The notes: generated by a model not told the origin, from the letters alone. Positions 1-8,820 are shown, numbered from the stretch's first letter. The stretch is DNA of 34,872 bases from Neorhizobium populisoli (GCF_019430945.1 NZ_JAHYCB010000023.1:1-34872); one strand, 5' to 3'. Translations and numbers: made by a program.

Positions 1-43
1 TGGCTCCGTCGAAGTCCGACCGTAATGAAAGCGCTGAACCCAT
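1..43 (-). CDS. IS630-type transposase, first 14 codons, runs off the left edge
   Basis: Reading leftwards from an ATG at 43-41, the minus strand encodes MGSALSLRSDFDGA and is still open at the window edge. A strong Shine-Dalgarno sequence (AGGAGG, from bases 56-51) lies 7 bases before the ATG. The pattern M-G-x-A-L-x-x-R-S-D-F/Y matches my memory of the N-terminus of one IS630 transposase group. Only 14 residues are visible, so this is a tentative assignment. If it is right, an insertion sequence end should lie somewhere in about bases 60-200, upstream of the ABC transporter operon. Confidence 0.4.
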   Translation of the reverse strand, partial: MGSALSLRSDFDGA

Positions 44-418
44 CGCAAACCTCCTGTTTGCGCCATCGATTCAGATTCGTCCGGCTTTGGGAACCCCAAG
101 AGTCAGCATCAGTGACAACTGGTATTAGCGTACGATTTCGAATTGCTCTTGTCTGGCCCCACACTGGCGCCCGGCGGGAGAATTTTGTTCGATGTTTAGA
201 CACGCCGCGAAGTTCTTTCCGTCCGCAACAGCTCGCTGTTACGTTCTCCGATATCGCGACAAAAAGTGACAAAAAGCTCAGGCAGGGCGAGCCACTACAT
301 TGTATATCCATATTTGTGATATAGATCATAATTTGTGTTGACTTAGACGTTCTTATCCTTCACCATTGACTTCGTTCGGACAGCCGATGAGCACGCTGGG
401 ATTTGGGAGGAAAACGGC
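44..418. other. Leader region between the edge transposase and the ABC operon
   Basis: I see no convincing gene here; an open frame at 25-324 has no recognisable product and looks accidental. The region holds a short direct repeat (GACAAAAAG twice, about 258-276), an AT-rich stretch at 300-335 with a CRP-like palindrome (listed separately), a possible -35 hexamer TTGACT at 338-343, and the ribosome binding site GGGAGG at 405-410 for the binding-protein gene. Confidence 0.5.
312..333. promoter_or_regulatory. CRP/FNR-type palindrome upstream of the ABC operon
   Basis: The core reads TGTGA-N6-TCATA with an internal ATATAGAT. The 22-bp window agrees with the Escherichia coli CRP consensus at 17 positions by eye (halves TGTGA and TCACA). 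It lies just before a possible TTGACT -35 element and about 85 bases before the binding-protein start. A CRP/FNR-family protein could control the operon. Rhizobia have many members of this family, so which one binds cannot be told from sequence. Confidence 0.45.
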
Positions 419-2317
419 ATGCTTTCGAGAAGGACATTTATGTGGCTTGCGGGTACTTTTCTCGCGACCAGGCCTGCGCTTGCGCAGGTGCCGGGCAATG
501 ATTTGCCCCGAGATCAGTTGCTCATTCTGGAAAATCCGGAAGGCACGATCAAGAATGCCGGATGGTTCAATATATGGGCCATTAACGCCGGTGGTCAAAC
601 CACCGGCCTTCACCAGAACGTCATGGACACCTTCTGGTATATTGATCCCGACCATGGGATCAATGGCGTTTGGGATAATTCCCTTGCGACGGAAAAGCCG
701 ATCTATAACAAAACCTTCACGGAAATGACCGTGAAGCTGCGTTCCGGTATTTTCTGGAGCGACGGGGTCGAATTCACAGCCGACGACGTGATGTTCACGA
801 TCGAGACGCACATGAAGACCAGCGGCCTACGCTGGAGCGCTCCGGTCCAGGTCAATGTGGCGGCGATTGAGAAGAAGAGCCCGACCGAGGTTCTCTTCAA
901 GCTCAAGAAGCCGAACTCACGCTTCCACGCGCTATTCACGGTTCGCTGGAACGCTATGTGGATGATGCCGAAGCACGTCTTCGAAAAAGTAACTGACGTA
1001 TTGAAATTCGACTTCAATCCGCCGGTCTCGCTGGGTGCCTATACGCTCCACAATTTTGACCGGGGCGGCAAATGGTTCATCTGGAAGAAGCGTGAAGACT
1101 GGCAGCGGACCACAGTCGCGCGCTATGGCGAACCTGGCCCAGGCTATCTCGCCTATATCGATCCGGGTCCGCCTGAGAAGCGAGTCATCGAGCAGCTCAA
1201 CCACCGGCTTGACGTCATCCACGATCTTTCGCCTGAAGGCATGTTTGCGCTTGCGAAGGATTCGCCGTCTTCGGTCAGTTGGTTCAAGGGTTTCCCTTAC
1301 GCTCATCCGGATCCAACGCTTCCTTCGGTCATCTTCAACCATCGGCTGGAGAAGTTCCAAAACAAGGATATCCGTTGGGCACTCGCGTTGCTGATCGATA
1401 TCAAAGCCGTCAGCATGGCGTCCTATCGAGGTGCTGCGACGATCTCGGCCATCGGGGTGCCGCCTACAGGGCTCTATCCGAAATATTATTTCGAACCGAT
1501 GGAGCAATGGCTGACGGGCTTCGAGCTCGATACCGGCAAGCGGAAGATCAAGCCCTACGATCCGACCATGGGCAAACAGATCGCCGACATGCTCCGGCCG
1601 TCGCTCAAGGAGCAGATACCGTCGGATCCTGCGGACATCGCAACTGCCTTCGGCAGAGGCTGGTGGAAACCCGATCCCGAAGCTGCAGCCGAGCTTCTCC
1701 AAAGGGCTGGCTTCACCAAACAAGGCGACCGCTGGTTCCAGCCAAACGGCCAGCCGTTTACGGTAAAGGTCATGGTCGAAGGAGATCTGCGGCCGGTCAT
1801 GACGCGGGCGGGGTCGATCATTGCGCAGCAATGGCGACGCTTCGGCATCGATGCCAATATCGACGTTGCTCAGGGAACGATGCTCGACCGCCGAGGTGTC
1901 GGCGACTTCGATACGTTCATCGGCTGGAGCGTCGAAACCTGGGGCGGGCATCCGGACTTGTCCTTCTTCCTCGACAGCTGGCATTCGCAGTTCGTCGTCG
2001 ATGTCGGCAAGGTGCAGCCGCCACGAAACTGGCAGCGCTGGGCTGAACCGCGGCTGGACAAGATCATCGAAGAGATCCGCACGATCGATTTCGACGATCC
2101 CCGTGGCGTGGAACTCGGCCTCGAATATCTGAAGCTGGCGGCGACCGAGATGCCGATCATTCCACTGATGGCCTATAACGTGTTCGCGACCATGGACACG
2201 ACGTATTGGACCGGGTTCCCGAGCCTCGCCAGCAAGCCCTATACCAATCCGGTCTCCAACTGGGGCAACACGAAATACATGATGGTCAACCTGAAACCGA
2301 CGAAGCCGGCGAAGTGA
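419..2317 (+). CDS. ABC transporter substrate-binding protein, Opp/Dpp type (SBP_bac_5)
   Basis: This 632-residue periplasmic binding protein is the capture component of the importer encoded downstream. The N-terminus has a twin-arginine-like signal (SRRTFM at residues 3-8, hydrophobic stretch, likely cleavage after ALA at residue 22), so export may be by Tat. Family signatures include LRSGIFWSDGVEFTADDVMFT around residues 107-128 and a long two-lobed body; the length suits the larger cluster C binding proteins. The start is set by GGGAGG 8 bases upstream. It heads an operon ending in an arabinofuranosidase, so the ligand is more likely an arabinose-containing oligosaccharide than a peptide. 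That is inference, since this family binds both kinds of ligand. Confidence 0.9.
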   Translation: MLSRRTFMWLAGTFLATRPALAQVPGNDLPRDQLLILENPEGTIKNAGWFNIWAINAGGQTTGLHQNVMDTFWYIDPDHGINGVWDNSLATEKPIYNKTFTEMTVKLRSGIFWSDGVEFTADDVMFTIETHMKTSGLRWSAPVQVNVAAIEKKSPTEVLFKLKKPNSRFHALFTVRWNAMWMMPKHVFEKVTDVLKFDFNPPVSLGAYTLHNFDRGGKWFIWKKREDWQRTTVARYGEPGPGYLAYIDPGPPEKRVIEQLNHRLDVIHDLSPEGMFALAKDSPSSVSWFKGFPYAHPDPTLPSVIFNHRLEKFQNKDIRWALALLIDIKAVSMASYRGAATISAIGVPPTGLYPKYYFEPMEQWLTGFELDTGKRKIKPYDPTMGKQIADMLRPSLKEQIPSDPADIATAFGRGWWKPDPEAAAELLQRAGFTKQGDRWFQPNGQPFTVKVMVEGDLRPVMTRAGSIIAQQWRRFGIDANIDVAQGTMLDRRGVGDFDTFIGWSVETWGGHPDLSFFLDSWHSQFVVDVGKVQPPRNWQRWAEPRLDKIIEEIRTIDFDDPRGVELGLEYLKLAATEMPIIPLMAYNVFATMDTTYWTGFPSLASKPYTNPVSNWGNTKYMMVNLKPTKPAK

Positions 2318-2377
2318 CCAGCGCCCGCCCGTCGTCCCAGCGCCGGGCGGACCCTCTTTCCAGGACATGAGGCCTCA

Positions 2378-3385
2378 ATGCGATCCTACGTCATCTACGT
2401 GGGCAAACGCGTCTTGCAGTTCGCGCTTGTCGTATTCGTTGGTATCAGCATCACGTTTCTGATCACCCATCTGACGCCGATCGATCCGGTCGAGCATTCC
2501 GTTGCGCAAGTCAGCGCATTCGGCTTTTCCAGCCCGGAATCGATTGAGCTCCTGCGGCAATCTTTGCGCGAGCTATACGGCGTCGGCGATAATTTATGGG
2601 AAGAATATCTGATCTTCTGGCAACGGCTTGCCGTGCTCGATTTTGGCCCGTCCCTGTCGGCTTTCCCGACACCCGTGAGCGAACTGATTGGAAGAGCTAT
2701 CCCCTGGACGATCGGGTTGCTGACCGTCTCCACGATCTTGAGCTGGTTCATCGGCAATGTCATCGGCGGCTTGGCCGGTTATTACAATCGCAACCGGATT
2801 TTGCGGATCATCGGCATGATCATGATGGGGCTTCATCCTGTCCCCTATTATATTATTGCCTTCGTCCTGTTGATCGTCTTCACGTTCATGCTGCCCATCC
2901 TGCCGAGCAGCGGTGGCTATGAGATGAACATGAACCCCGGATGGACGCTTCGGTTCTTCGGCAGTGTTCTGCTCCACTCCATCCTCCCCGCGTTTTCGCT
3001 GATCCTTGTCGGTGTCGGAAGCTGGTTTATGGGCATGCGGGCTCTGGTCTCCAATATCGTCACCGACGATTACGTCACCTACGCGTCGCTTGCCGGCGTG
3101 CCGGAAAGGCGGCTGGTGACGTCCTATGTGATGCGCAACGCCTTCCTGCCGCAGATTACCGGACTTGCGATGTCGATCGGTGCGATCTTCAACGGAGCGG
3201 TGATCACCGAGCAGGTTTTCGGCTATCCGGGCATAGGCCGCCTTCTGGTCGAGGCTGTTCACGCAGCCGACTACTCGCTCGTTCTCGGAATCACCTCGAT
3301 CGCCATCATCGCCGTGTCGGCCGCCGTCTTCATCATCGACATCATCTACCCGTTGATCGATCCTCGCGTGCAGGTGAGCCAATGA
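2378..3385 (+). CDS. ABC transporter permease, DppB/OppB type
   Basis: A 335-residue inner-membrane permease. Residues 9-31 form the first membrane helix, followed by a long periplasmic segment and then further helices. The cytoplasmic EAA loop is clear near residues 229-265 (DDYVTYASLAGVPERRL, then MRNAFLPQITGLA), and the C-terminal block VITEQVFGYPGIGRLL is typical of the DppB/OppB subunit. It would pair with the DppC-type subunit whose start codon overlaps its stop (ATGA at 3382-3385), so the two are translationally coupled. Length and helices are normal for the family. The substrate is inferred from the operon rather than from this subunit. Confidence 0.92.
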   Translation: MRSYVIYVGKRVLQFALVVFVGISITFLITHLTPIDPVEHSVAQVSAFGFSSPESIELLRQSLRELYGVGDNLWEEYLIFWQRLAVLDFGPSLSAFPTPVSELIGRAIPWTIGLLTVSTILSWFIGNVIGGLAGYYNRNRILRIIGMIMMGLHPVPYYIIAFVLLIVFTFMLPILPSSGGYEMNMNPGWTLRFFGSVLLHSILPAFSLILVGVGSWFMGMRALVSNIVTDDYVTYASLAGVPERRLVTSYVMRNAFLPQITGLAMSIGAIFNGAVITEQVFGYPGIGRLLVEAVHAADYSLVLGITSIAIIAVSAAVFIIDIIYPLIDPRVQVSQ

Positions 3386-4242
3386 TCGCCGTATTCAGAG
3401 ACCTCTTCCGTTACAACGGCGAGTTTGCCATCGGTTTCATGATCATGGTGATCATCCTCGGCATCGCCGTCGCGTCGTTCTTTTCGCCCTACGAGCCGAT
3501 CGATTCCTATCTGGTCGCATTAGATGCACCGCCCTCGACAGAATATGTGTTCGGTACGAATTCGCGCGGCCAGGACATCTTTTGGCAACTGACTTTCGCG
3601 ATTCGCAACACGCTTGCCTTCGGCTTCATCGTCGCGCTGATCAGCCGTATTCTCTCTTTGGCGATCGGGCTGGTATCGGGCTATGTCGGAGGCGCTGTCG
3701 ATCGTATTCTGATGTCGATCAACGACACGTTCATCGTCATTCCGCTGTTTCCGCTTCTGGTGCTCCTTTACTTCGTCCTGCGGGACGACATGACCTGGTT
3801 CGTGCTTGCTCTTGTCATGGCGGGACTTGGTTGGGCGTATGATGCACGACTGATCCGGTCCGTGATGATCAGCCTGAGAACGCGGGAATTCACCAACACC
3901 AGCGTCTTTTCAGGCATGTCCATGCCGAGGATCGTGACCCAGGAGCACCTGCCTTATGTGCTGCCGATCGTCTTTTCTACTTTCATGAACAACATGAACT
4001 GGTCGATCGGGCTGGAAGTCACGCTTGCGGTCCTGGGCTTCACGGATGTCGATACGCCGACCATCGGTGGCATGATCTTCTGGGCCAACCAGCATAGCGC
4101 AATGGTGTCGGGAATCTGGTGGTGGTATTTCTTCCCTACCCTGTTCGTGACGCTGACGTTTATCGGGCTCTTCCTGCTCTCCATTTCCATGAATGAGTAC
4201 ATCGATCCGCGAAGCCGGCTCGATCGGATGGGGAATTCGTGA
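3382..4242 (+). CDS. ABC transporter permease, DppC/OppC type
   Basis: A 286-residue permease, second subunit of the membrane channel. The start at 3382 overlaps the stop of the preceding permease. The frame is open further upstream, but that part only shadows the DppB gene. It shows the usual short cytoplasmic N-terminus, a first helix at about 15-35, the periplasmic motif EYVFGTNSRGQDIFWQL, and an EAA-type loop (DARLIRSVMISLRTREF) near the middle. The C-terminus ends in NEYIDPRSR, as expected for DppC-like proteins. The next gene overlaps its stop. Normal length, no damage seen. Confidence 0.92.
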   Translation: MIAVFRDLFRYNGEFAIGFMIMVIILGIAVASFFSPYEPIDSYLVALDAPPSTEYVFGTNSRGQDIFWQLTFAIRNTLAFGFIVALISRILSLAIGLVSGYVGGAVDRILMSINDTFIVIPLFPLLVLLYFVLRDDMTWFVLALVMAGLGWAYDARLIRSVMISLRTREFTNTSVFSGMSMPRIVTQEHLPYVLPIVFSTFMNNMNWSIGLEVTLAVLGFTDVDTPTIGGMIFWANQHSAMVSGIWWWYFFPTLFVTLTFIGLFLLSISMNEYIDPRSRLDRMGNS

Positions 4243-5309
4243 TGGCCCAGATCCCCGCCTCATCCGTCCAGAATAATTCGCACGTGTTGGAAACGCATGA
4301 TCTGCGTGCCTACTATCGCATGAGATATTTCGGCATAGATCGCGAAGTGCGTGCGGTCGATGGGGTCTCGATGCACGTTCGCAAAAATGAGGTCTACGGC
4401 GTTGCCGGCGAATCCAGTTGCGGCAAGACCACGTTCATCAAGGCAATCGCCGCGGCGATCAGGCCGCCCCTTGAAATCGTCGCCGGGCATGTGAACTACA
4501 GCTTCATCAAGGGTGATCTGTATGCGATGCCCGCTGCGGAACGATCCGCCATTCGCTGGCGGCATCTGTCCTACATTCTCCAGGGCTCGATGAACGTTCT
4601 CAATCCCGTGCGAAGAATCCACAAGACGTTCGAAGATTTTGCATTCCGGCATATGAATCTGGGACGCGCTGAGTTTGATCAGGCGGTGAAACACCATCTG
4701 GAACGATTGCGCCTGCCCGCTGAAATCCTTCGTGCCTACCCGCACGAATTGTCGGGCGGCATGCGGCAGCGTGTCTGCATAGCGCTCGCCACCCTCTGCA
4801 AGCCGGAATTCATCATCGCTGACGAGCCCACGACCGCACTCGACGTCGTCGTCCAGAAGGATGTGCTTGCGATGATCCGCGAGACTCAAAGCGAATTCGG
4901 ATCGTCGATGATTTTCGTGACCCACGACCTGACGGTGCATGCCAATGTCACCGACAGGCTGGGCATCATGTACGCCGGGAGGCTCGTCGAGGAAGGGCGA
5001 ACGGCGGATGTGTTCGCCAATCCGATGCATCCCTATACCGCTCATCTGATCGCGAGCCTGCCGAAAATCGGCGACACGCAGTCGCGGAATGCATTGAGTG
5101 GGTCGCCGCCGAACCTTGCCGATGCGCCTAAGGGATGTCGCTTCCATCCCCGCTGTCCTCTGGCCATGGAGATCTGCCGCCACGAAAATCCGGCGCTGAC
5201 GACGCTTGCCGAAGATCACCGGGTGGCATGCTTTGCTGCGAGCACAAAAGTGCAGCCGGCTAACGATGAGGGATCGGGCGAGGCGAAAACGTTGGAGATG
5301 GCGAGATGA
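4242..5309 (+). CDS. ABC transporter ATP-binding protein, OppD/DppD type
   Basis: A 355-residue ATPase that drives the importer. The Walker A motif is GESSCGKTT (residues 56-64). It carries Ser where many OppD/DppD proteins have Gly but still fits GxxxxGKT. The signature is LSGGMRQRV and the Walker B region is FIIADEPTTALD. The C-terminal oligopeptide-transporter extension has the Cys pattern CRFHPRCPLAMEIC. I chose ATG at 4242, which overlaps the upstream TGA; a GTG at 4239 would add one residue. Its stop overlaps the start of the partner ATPase, as expected for a heterodimeric pair. Confidence 0.92.
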   Translation: MAQIPASSVQNNSHVLETHDLRAYYRMRYFGIDREVRAVDGVSMHVRKNEVYGVAGESSCGKTTFIKAIAAAIRPPLEIVAGHVNYSFIKGDLYAMPAAERSAIRWRHLSYILQGSMNVLNPVRRIHKTFEDFAFRHMNLGRAEFDQAVKHHLERLRLPAEILRAYPHELSGGMRQRVCIALATLCKPEFIIADEPTTALDVVVQKDVLAMIRETQSEFGSSMIFVTHDLTVHANVTDRLGIMYAGRLVEEGRTADVFANPMHPYTAHLIASLPKIGDTQSRNALSGSPPNLADAPKGCRFHPRCPLAMEICRHENPALTTLAEDHRVACFAASTKVQPANDEGSGEAKTLEMAR

Positions 5310-6193
5310 CCGCGCCTCTCCTGCACCTCGACAGCCTGACGAAACTCTATAAACGCGGCGGTCTTTTTGGTCGCGAAGAATTTCGGGCCGTGGATAATGT
5401 CTCTTTCCATATCCACGACAAGGAGCCGCAGGTTTTTACGATCATCGGCGAATCCGGAAGCGGCAAAACCACGCTGGCCAGAATGGTCCTCAACATGATC
5501 CGGCCCACAACAGGGACGATCTTCTTCAAAGGGCAGGATCTTGCGTCGATCCGTAGTGGAGGTGCGCGACGAAGATTCATGAAGGAAGTCCAGCCGATCT
5601 TCCAAAACCCTTTCGAGGCATTCAATCCGCTGAAACGGGTCGATCGCTATCTTTACATGACGGCGAAAAATTTCACCGATGCCCACTCACCGGCACAGCT
5701 CGATGCGGCGGCCGATGCGGCTTTGAACAAGGTGGGCCTCTCGATCGGCGAGGTCCGCGGGCGCTTTCCGCATGAATTGTCCGGGGGACAGTTGCAGCGT
5801 GTCGCGATTGCCCGCGCCCTGATCCCGGGTCCTTCGATGATCGTCGCCGACGAACCGGTCTCGATGGTCGACGCCTCATTGCGAATGTCGATCGTCAATC
5901 TTTTCCGCACGCTTCGCGACGACCTGAAAGTCTCGATCATCTATATCACGCATGACCTTGCGACGGCCTATTACGTCAGCGACAGGATCATCATCATGCG
6001 AAAGGGCGAGGTTGTCGAAAGCGGCTTGGCGCGTGTCGTTCTGGAAAATCCGCAGCACGAGTATTCAAGGCTTCTGAAATCCGCCGTCCTGTCTCCAGAT
6101 CCGCGCGGCCAAGGCGTGCTGATTGGCGATAGCGCCGCATCCCAGCAGGCGCGAGCATCACCACACCGACAAACCATCAATTCGCAATCCTGA
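5306..6193 (+). CDS. ABC transporter ATP-binding protein, OppF/DppF type
   Basis: A 295-residue ATPase partner of the preceding gene, overlapping it by 4 bases (ATGA). Walker A is GESGSGKTT (about residues 49-57), the signature is LSGGQLQRVAIARAL, and Walker B is IVADEPVSMVD. The D-loop differs from the usual TSALD, having VSMVD. This variant also occurs in other sugar-type Opp systems as far as I remember. The C-terminus lacks the Cys-rich extension of its partner and ends in a short charged tail. A 47-base gap separates it from the arabinofuranosidase gene, which is probably in the same transcript. Confidence 0.92.
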   Translation: MTAPLLHLDSLTKLYKRGGLFGREEFRAVDNVSFHIHDKEPQVFTIIGESGSGKTTLARMVLNMIRPTTGTIFFKGQDLASIRSGGARRRFMKEVQPIFQNPFEAFNPLKRVDRYLYMTAKNFTDAHSPAQLDAAADAALNKVGLSIGEVRGRFPHELSGGQLQRVAIARALIPGPSMIVADEPVSMVDASLRMSIVNLFRTLRDDLKVSIIYITHDLATAYYVSDRIIIMRKGEVVESGLARVVLENPQHEYSRLLKSAVLSPDPRGQGVLIGDSAASQQARASPHRQTINSQS

Positions 6194-6240
6194 CCGCTTG
6201 AGCGGTGACACCCATTACATGTGACTGAGAGGGATTTAAG

Positions 6241-7791
6241 ATGATTGAGGCTCAAGTCCGGTTCGACCGGGACTTCATTATAGGTGAAACCGACAAGCGA
6301 CTCTTCGGGGCGTTCATCGAGCACCTTGGGCGCTGCGTTTATGGCGGGATATTTGAGCCTGGCCATCCGACGGCTGACGAGAAGGGTTTCCGAAAAGACG
6401 TTCTGGATCTCGTCCGGGAACTCAATCCAACCATCATGCGCTATCCCGGCGGCAACTTCGTCTCCGGCTACAATTGGGAAGATGGTGTCGGGCCGGTAGA
6501 ACAGCGCCCTCGCCGGCTCGATCTTGCGTGGAAGTCGGTCGATACGAACCATTTCGGAACCAACGAGTTCATGGACTGGTGCCGCGCGGCGGACATCGAA
6601 CCGATGCTGGCCGTCAATCTTGGTACGCGCGGGCCTGACGAGGCGCGTCACTTGCTTGAATACTGCAACCACCCTTCCGGCACTCATCTTTCCGACCTTC
6701 GCCGGCAACACGGCTGGGAGACGCCGCACGACATCAAGTTCTGGTGCCTGGGCAATGAAATGGATGGTGGCTGGCAGATGGGCGCAAAAACGGCAGAAGA
6801 ATACGGCCGCATCGCAACCGAGACCGCCAAGATGATGCGGATGACGGACCCGACGATCGAGCTTGCCGCGTGCGGCTCTTCGGGCCGTAAGATGGCGACC
6901 TATGGCGACTGGGAAAGGATCGTGCTCGAGCACACGTTCGACCATGTCGAATTCATATCCCTTCACACCTATCTCAACAATTATGCCGACGATACGCCTT
7001 CCTTCCTCGCCAGTCCCGACCTGATGGACAGCTTCATCGAGGAAGTGGTGGCAATCGCCGATGCTGTGGCCGCACGGCGGCGCTCTCGCAAGCGCATCAT
7101 GCTGAGTTTCGACGAATGGAATGTCTGGTATCGCACACGGCGTGGCGAGCATAATCGCGTCAAGGAAGGTTGGCCGGTCGCTCCGCCGATCCTGGAGGAA
7201 GAATACAATATGCAGGATGCGCTCGCATTCGGCGGCGCCTGCATTTCGCTCCTCAATCACGCCGACCGCGTCAAGGCCGGTTGCCTCGCCCAACTCGTCA
7301 ACGCGATCGCTCCGATCATGACGGAGACCGGAGGACCGGCGTGGCGCCAGACGATCTTCTTCCCCTTCGCGGATTTCAGCAACCTCGGCAGAGGAAACGT
7401 GCTGAGAGCGAAGGTCGATACCCCGACCTATTCGACCCAGTATTATGATCCCACCCACACAGAAGATCTCTACGACAAGATTGACCCTGTTCCTTATCTG
7501 AAGTTCTCGGCGGTGCATTCCGAGACGGACAAGACCGTCACGATGTTTATGTTGAACCGGCATCTTTCGGAAGAAATGCAAATCGACGTGGCCGCGACCG
7601 GTTTTGGCTCTTTGGGGCTGCAGCGCGCCCATACGCTTCATCATGAAGAGCTTAAAGCGAGCAACACGAAGAACGATCCGGACAAGATCGTCCCGCACAA
7701 GCTGCAAAGCGTTGAGACACGGAACGGTCGGACAACCGTGACGGTTCCGCCGGCGTCATGGAGTGTAGTTCGCTTTAATGCTGCCGCATGA
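6241..7791 (+). CDS. abfA: GH51 alpha-L-arabinofuranosidase
   Basis: This 516-residue cytoplasmic glycosidase removes terminal alpha-L-arabinofuranosyl units from arabinan or arabinoxylan oligosaccharides. The acid/base is Glu173 in CLGNEMDGGWQMG and the nucleophile is Glu292 in SFDEWNVWY. Both lie within two residues of the positions known for Geobacillus AbfA (175 and 294). The N-terminal FGAFIEHLGRCVYGGIFEP block and RYPGGNFVSGYNWEDGVGP are GH51 signatures. There is no signal peptide, so it acts on imported sugars, which fits its place right after an oligosaccharide/peptide-type importer. Length is normal. It converges with the ArsR-type gene, with 20 bases between stops. Confidence 0.95.
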   Translation: MIEAQVRFDRDFIIGETDKRLFGAFIEHLGRCVYGGIFEPGHPTADEKGFRKDVLDLVRELNPTIMRYPGGNFVSGYNWEDGVGPVEQRPRRLDLAWKSVDTNHFGTNEFMDWCRAADIEPMLAVNLGTRGPDEARHLLEYCNHPSGTHLSDLRRQHGWETPHDIKFWCLGNEMDGGWQMGAKTAEEYGRIATETAKMMRMTDPTIELAACGSSGRKMATYGDWERIVLEHTFDHVEFISLHTYLNNYADDTPSFLASPDLMDSFIEEVVAIADAVAARRRSRKRIMLSFDEWNVWYRTRRGEHNRVKEGWPVAPPILEEEYNMQDALAFGGACISLLNHADRVKAGCLAQLVNAIAPIMTETGGPAWRQTIFFPFADFSNLGRGNVLRAKVDTPTYSTQYYDPTHTEDLYDKIDPVPYLKFSAVHSETDKTVTMFMLNRHLSEEMQIDVAATGFGSLGLQRAHTLHHEELKASNTKNDPDKIVPHKLQSVETRNGRTTVTVPPASWSVVRFNAAA

Positions 7792-7811
7792 CTGCGCCGT
7801 GATGACGTCGA

Positions 7812-8738
7812 TTAGGCAAGATAAAGACGCATGACGATGTCCTGGTCGTAATTGCCGAAACCTCGTCCGAAAATGTTGATGCCCCCCGGATGGGGGGCAT
7901 TTTCTTCGATCCCAATTTTCATCCGGATGGAATGATGATCGGCCAGACCCACATCGTCGATGGTGACGCTGGAAATCGAGACACCGTCGATGAACGAGCC
8001 CTGTTTGGTAACACGGAAGGTCTTTAGCTTGCCGTATTGTGAACCTTCGAGCTTCCACCACTTCGGGGTATAGACCCCGCGCTTGTCGCCGTAATCGCCG
8101 GGAGACGTCCACGTTCCGATCTTGCGATCATTGACCCACAAGGTGATATCGGACGGCCAGTTGACATTCGTGCCGGGAACTTCGGACGATAGCTCCATTG
8201 AAAACTCCACCGCCTCAATTGGGGAGTTCAAAAGCCTGGCGTTGTTGGGAAATTTGTATTCGACATTGCCGCGCCCGAACCAGATGAGTGCGGCTTGAAC
8301 TCGGCCGGGGTCCAGAAAAAAGTCCGGAACATCGAGCAGACCGATAACACCCTCGGGCGAGCAAAGGCCACATGGCGCCGACACTTCACAACTCGTGAAG
8401 AGGCCTAATGGCATTGCCACTTCGATCTGGTTGCTGTTCGGCTTCTTATCAGGGGTGTCGAAACGCACGATGATTTCATCATACTTGGCGCTGCAGACTT
8501 TCTGATTGCCCTTGGTCGCCTTAACCGAGTGCGTGTCGATCAGTCCGGCTTCTTCCAACGTCAATATATTCACGGCAACGGTCGATTGCGGCAGCGACAA
8601 TGCGGCGCTGATCTCATTGACGTTCATTTTGCCGCGGTCATGGAGAAGCTGCAGGATGTTGATGCGAATGGGCGACGCAAGCCCTTTTAGTACCAGGCTG
8701 CTCGTATTTGCGGATATGGTGAGAAAGTTGGGCTTCAT
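7812..8738 (-). CDS. ArsR-type transcriptional regulator with large C-terminal domain
   Basis: A 308-residue protein. Residues about 10-85 form a winged helix of the ArsR class (GLASPIRINILQLLHDRG, then VNEISAALSLPQSTVAVNILTLEEAGLI). The remaining 220 residues are unlike ordinary ArsR proteins, which end near residue 110. They contain CGLCSPEG, a stretch rich in Trp, Gly and beta-type segments (DITLWVNDRKIGTW, YTPKWWKLEG), and a C-terminus NYDQDIVMRLYLA. This part probably forms a ligand-binding beta fold; a sugar is a reasonable guess from the adjacent arabinofuranosidase. I infer that it controls the ABC-abfA operon. The alternative is control of the sugar-binding protein upstream of it. 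Confidence 0.8.
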   Translation of the reverse strand: MKPNFLTISANTSSLVLKGLASPIRINILQLLHDRGKMNVNEISAALSLPQSTVAVNILTLEEAGLIDTHSVKATKGNQKVCSAKYDEIIVRFDTPDKKPNSNQIEVAMPLGLFTSCEVSAPCGLCSPEGVIGLLDVPDFFLDPGRVQAALIWFGRGNVEYKFPNNARLLNSPIEAVEFSMELSSEVPGTNVNWPSDITLWVNDRKIGTWTSPGDYGDKRGVYTPKWWKLEGSQYGKLKTFRVTKQGSFIDGVSISSVTIDDVGLADHHSIRMKIGIEENAPHPGGINIFGRGFGNYDQDIVMRLYLA

Positions 8739-8820
8739 GCTCGAAACTGCTGTTGCCCATCCTCTGTATCAGCATTTTTGATTTGGTAAGAGCAAAATCT
8801 GAACGCGCGCCATGACATCA

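Noticed and set aside
25..324. Plus-strand open frame before the ABC operon
   Set aside because: No ribosome binding site, no motif, and it overlaps the minus-strand transposase start and the regulatory region.
932..2368. Long antisense open frame (478 codons) over the binding-protein gene
   Set aside because: The sense strand is a complete, recognisable binding protein; the antisense frame has no family motifs and is a by-product of GC-rich codons.
2941..3381. N-terminal extension of the DppC-type permease
   Set aside because: It overlaps the DppB-type gene and has no membrane segments; the coupled ATG at 3382 gives the normal length.
5971..7707. Antisense open frame (578 codons) over the arabinofuranosidase
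   Set aside because: GH51 motifs with both catalytic Glu residues are on the sense strand; the antisense product is rich in Arg, His and Asp without motifs.
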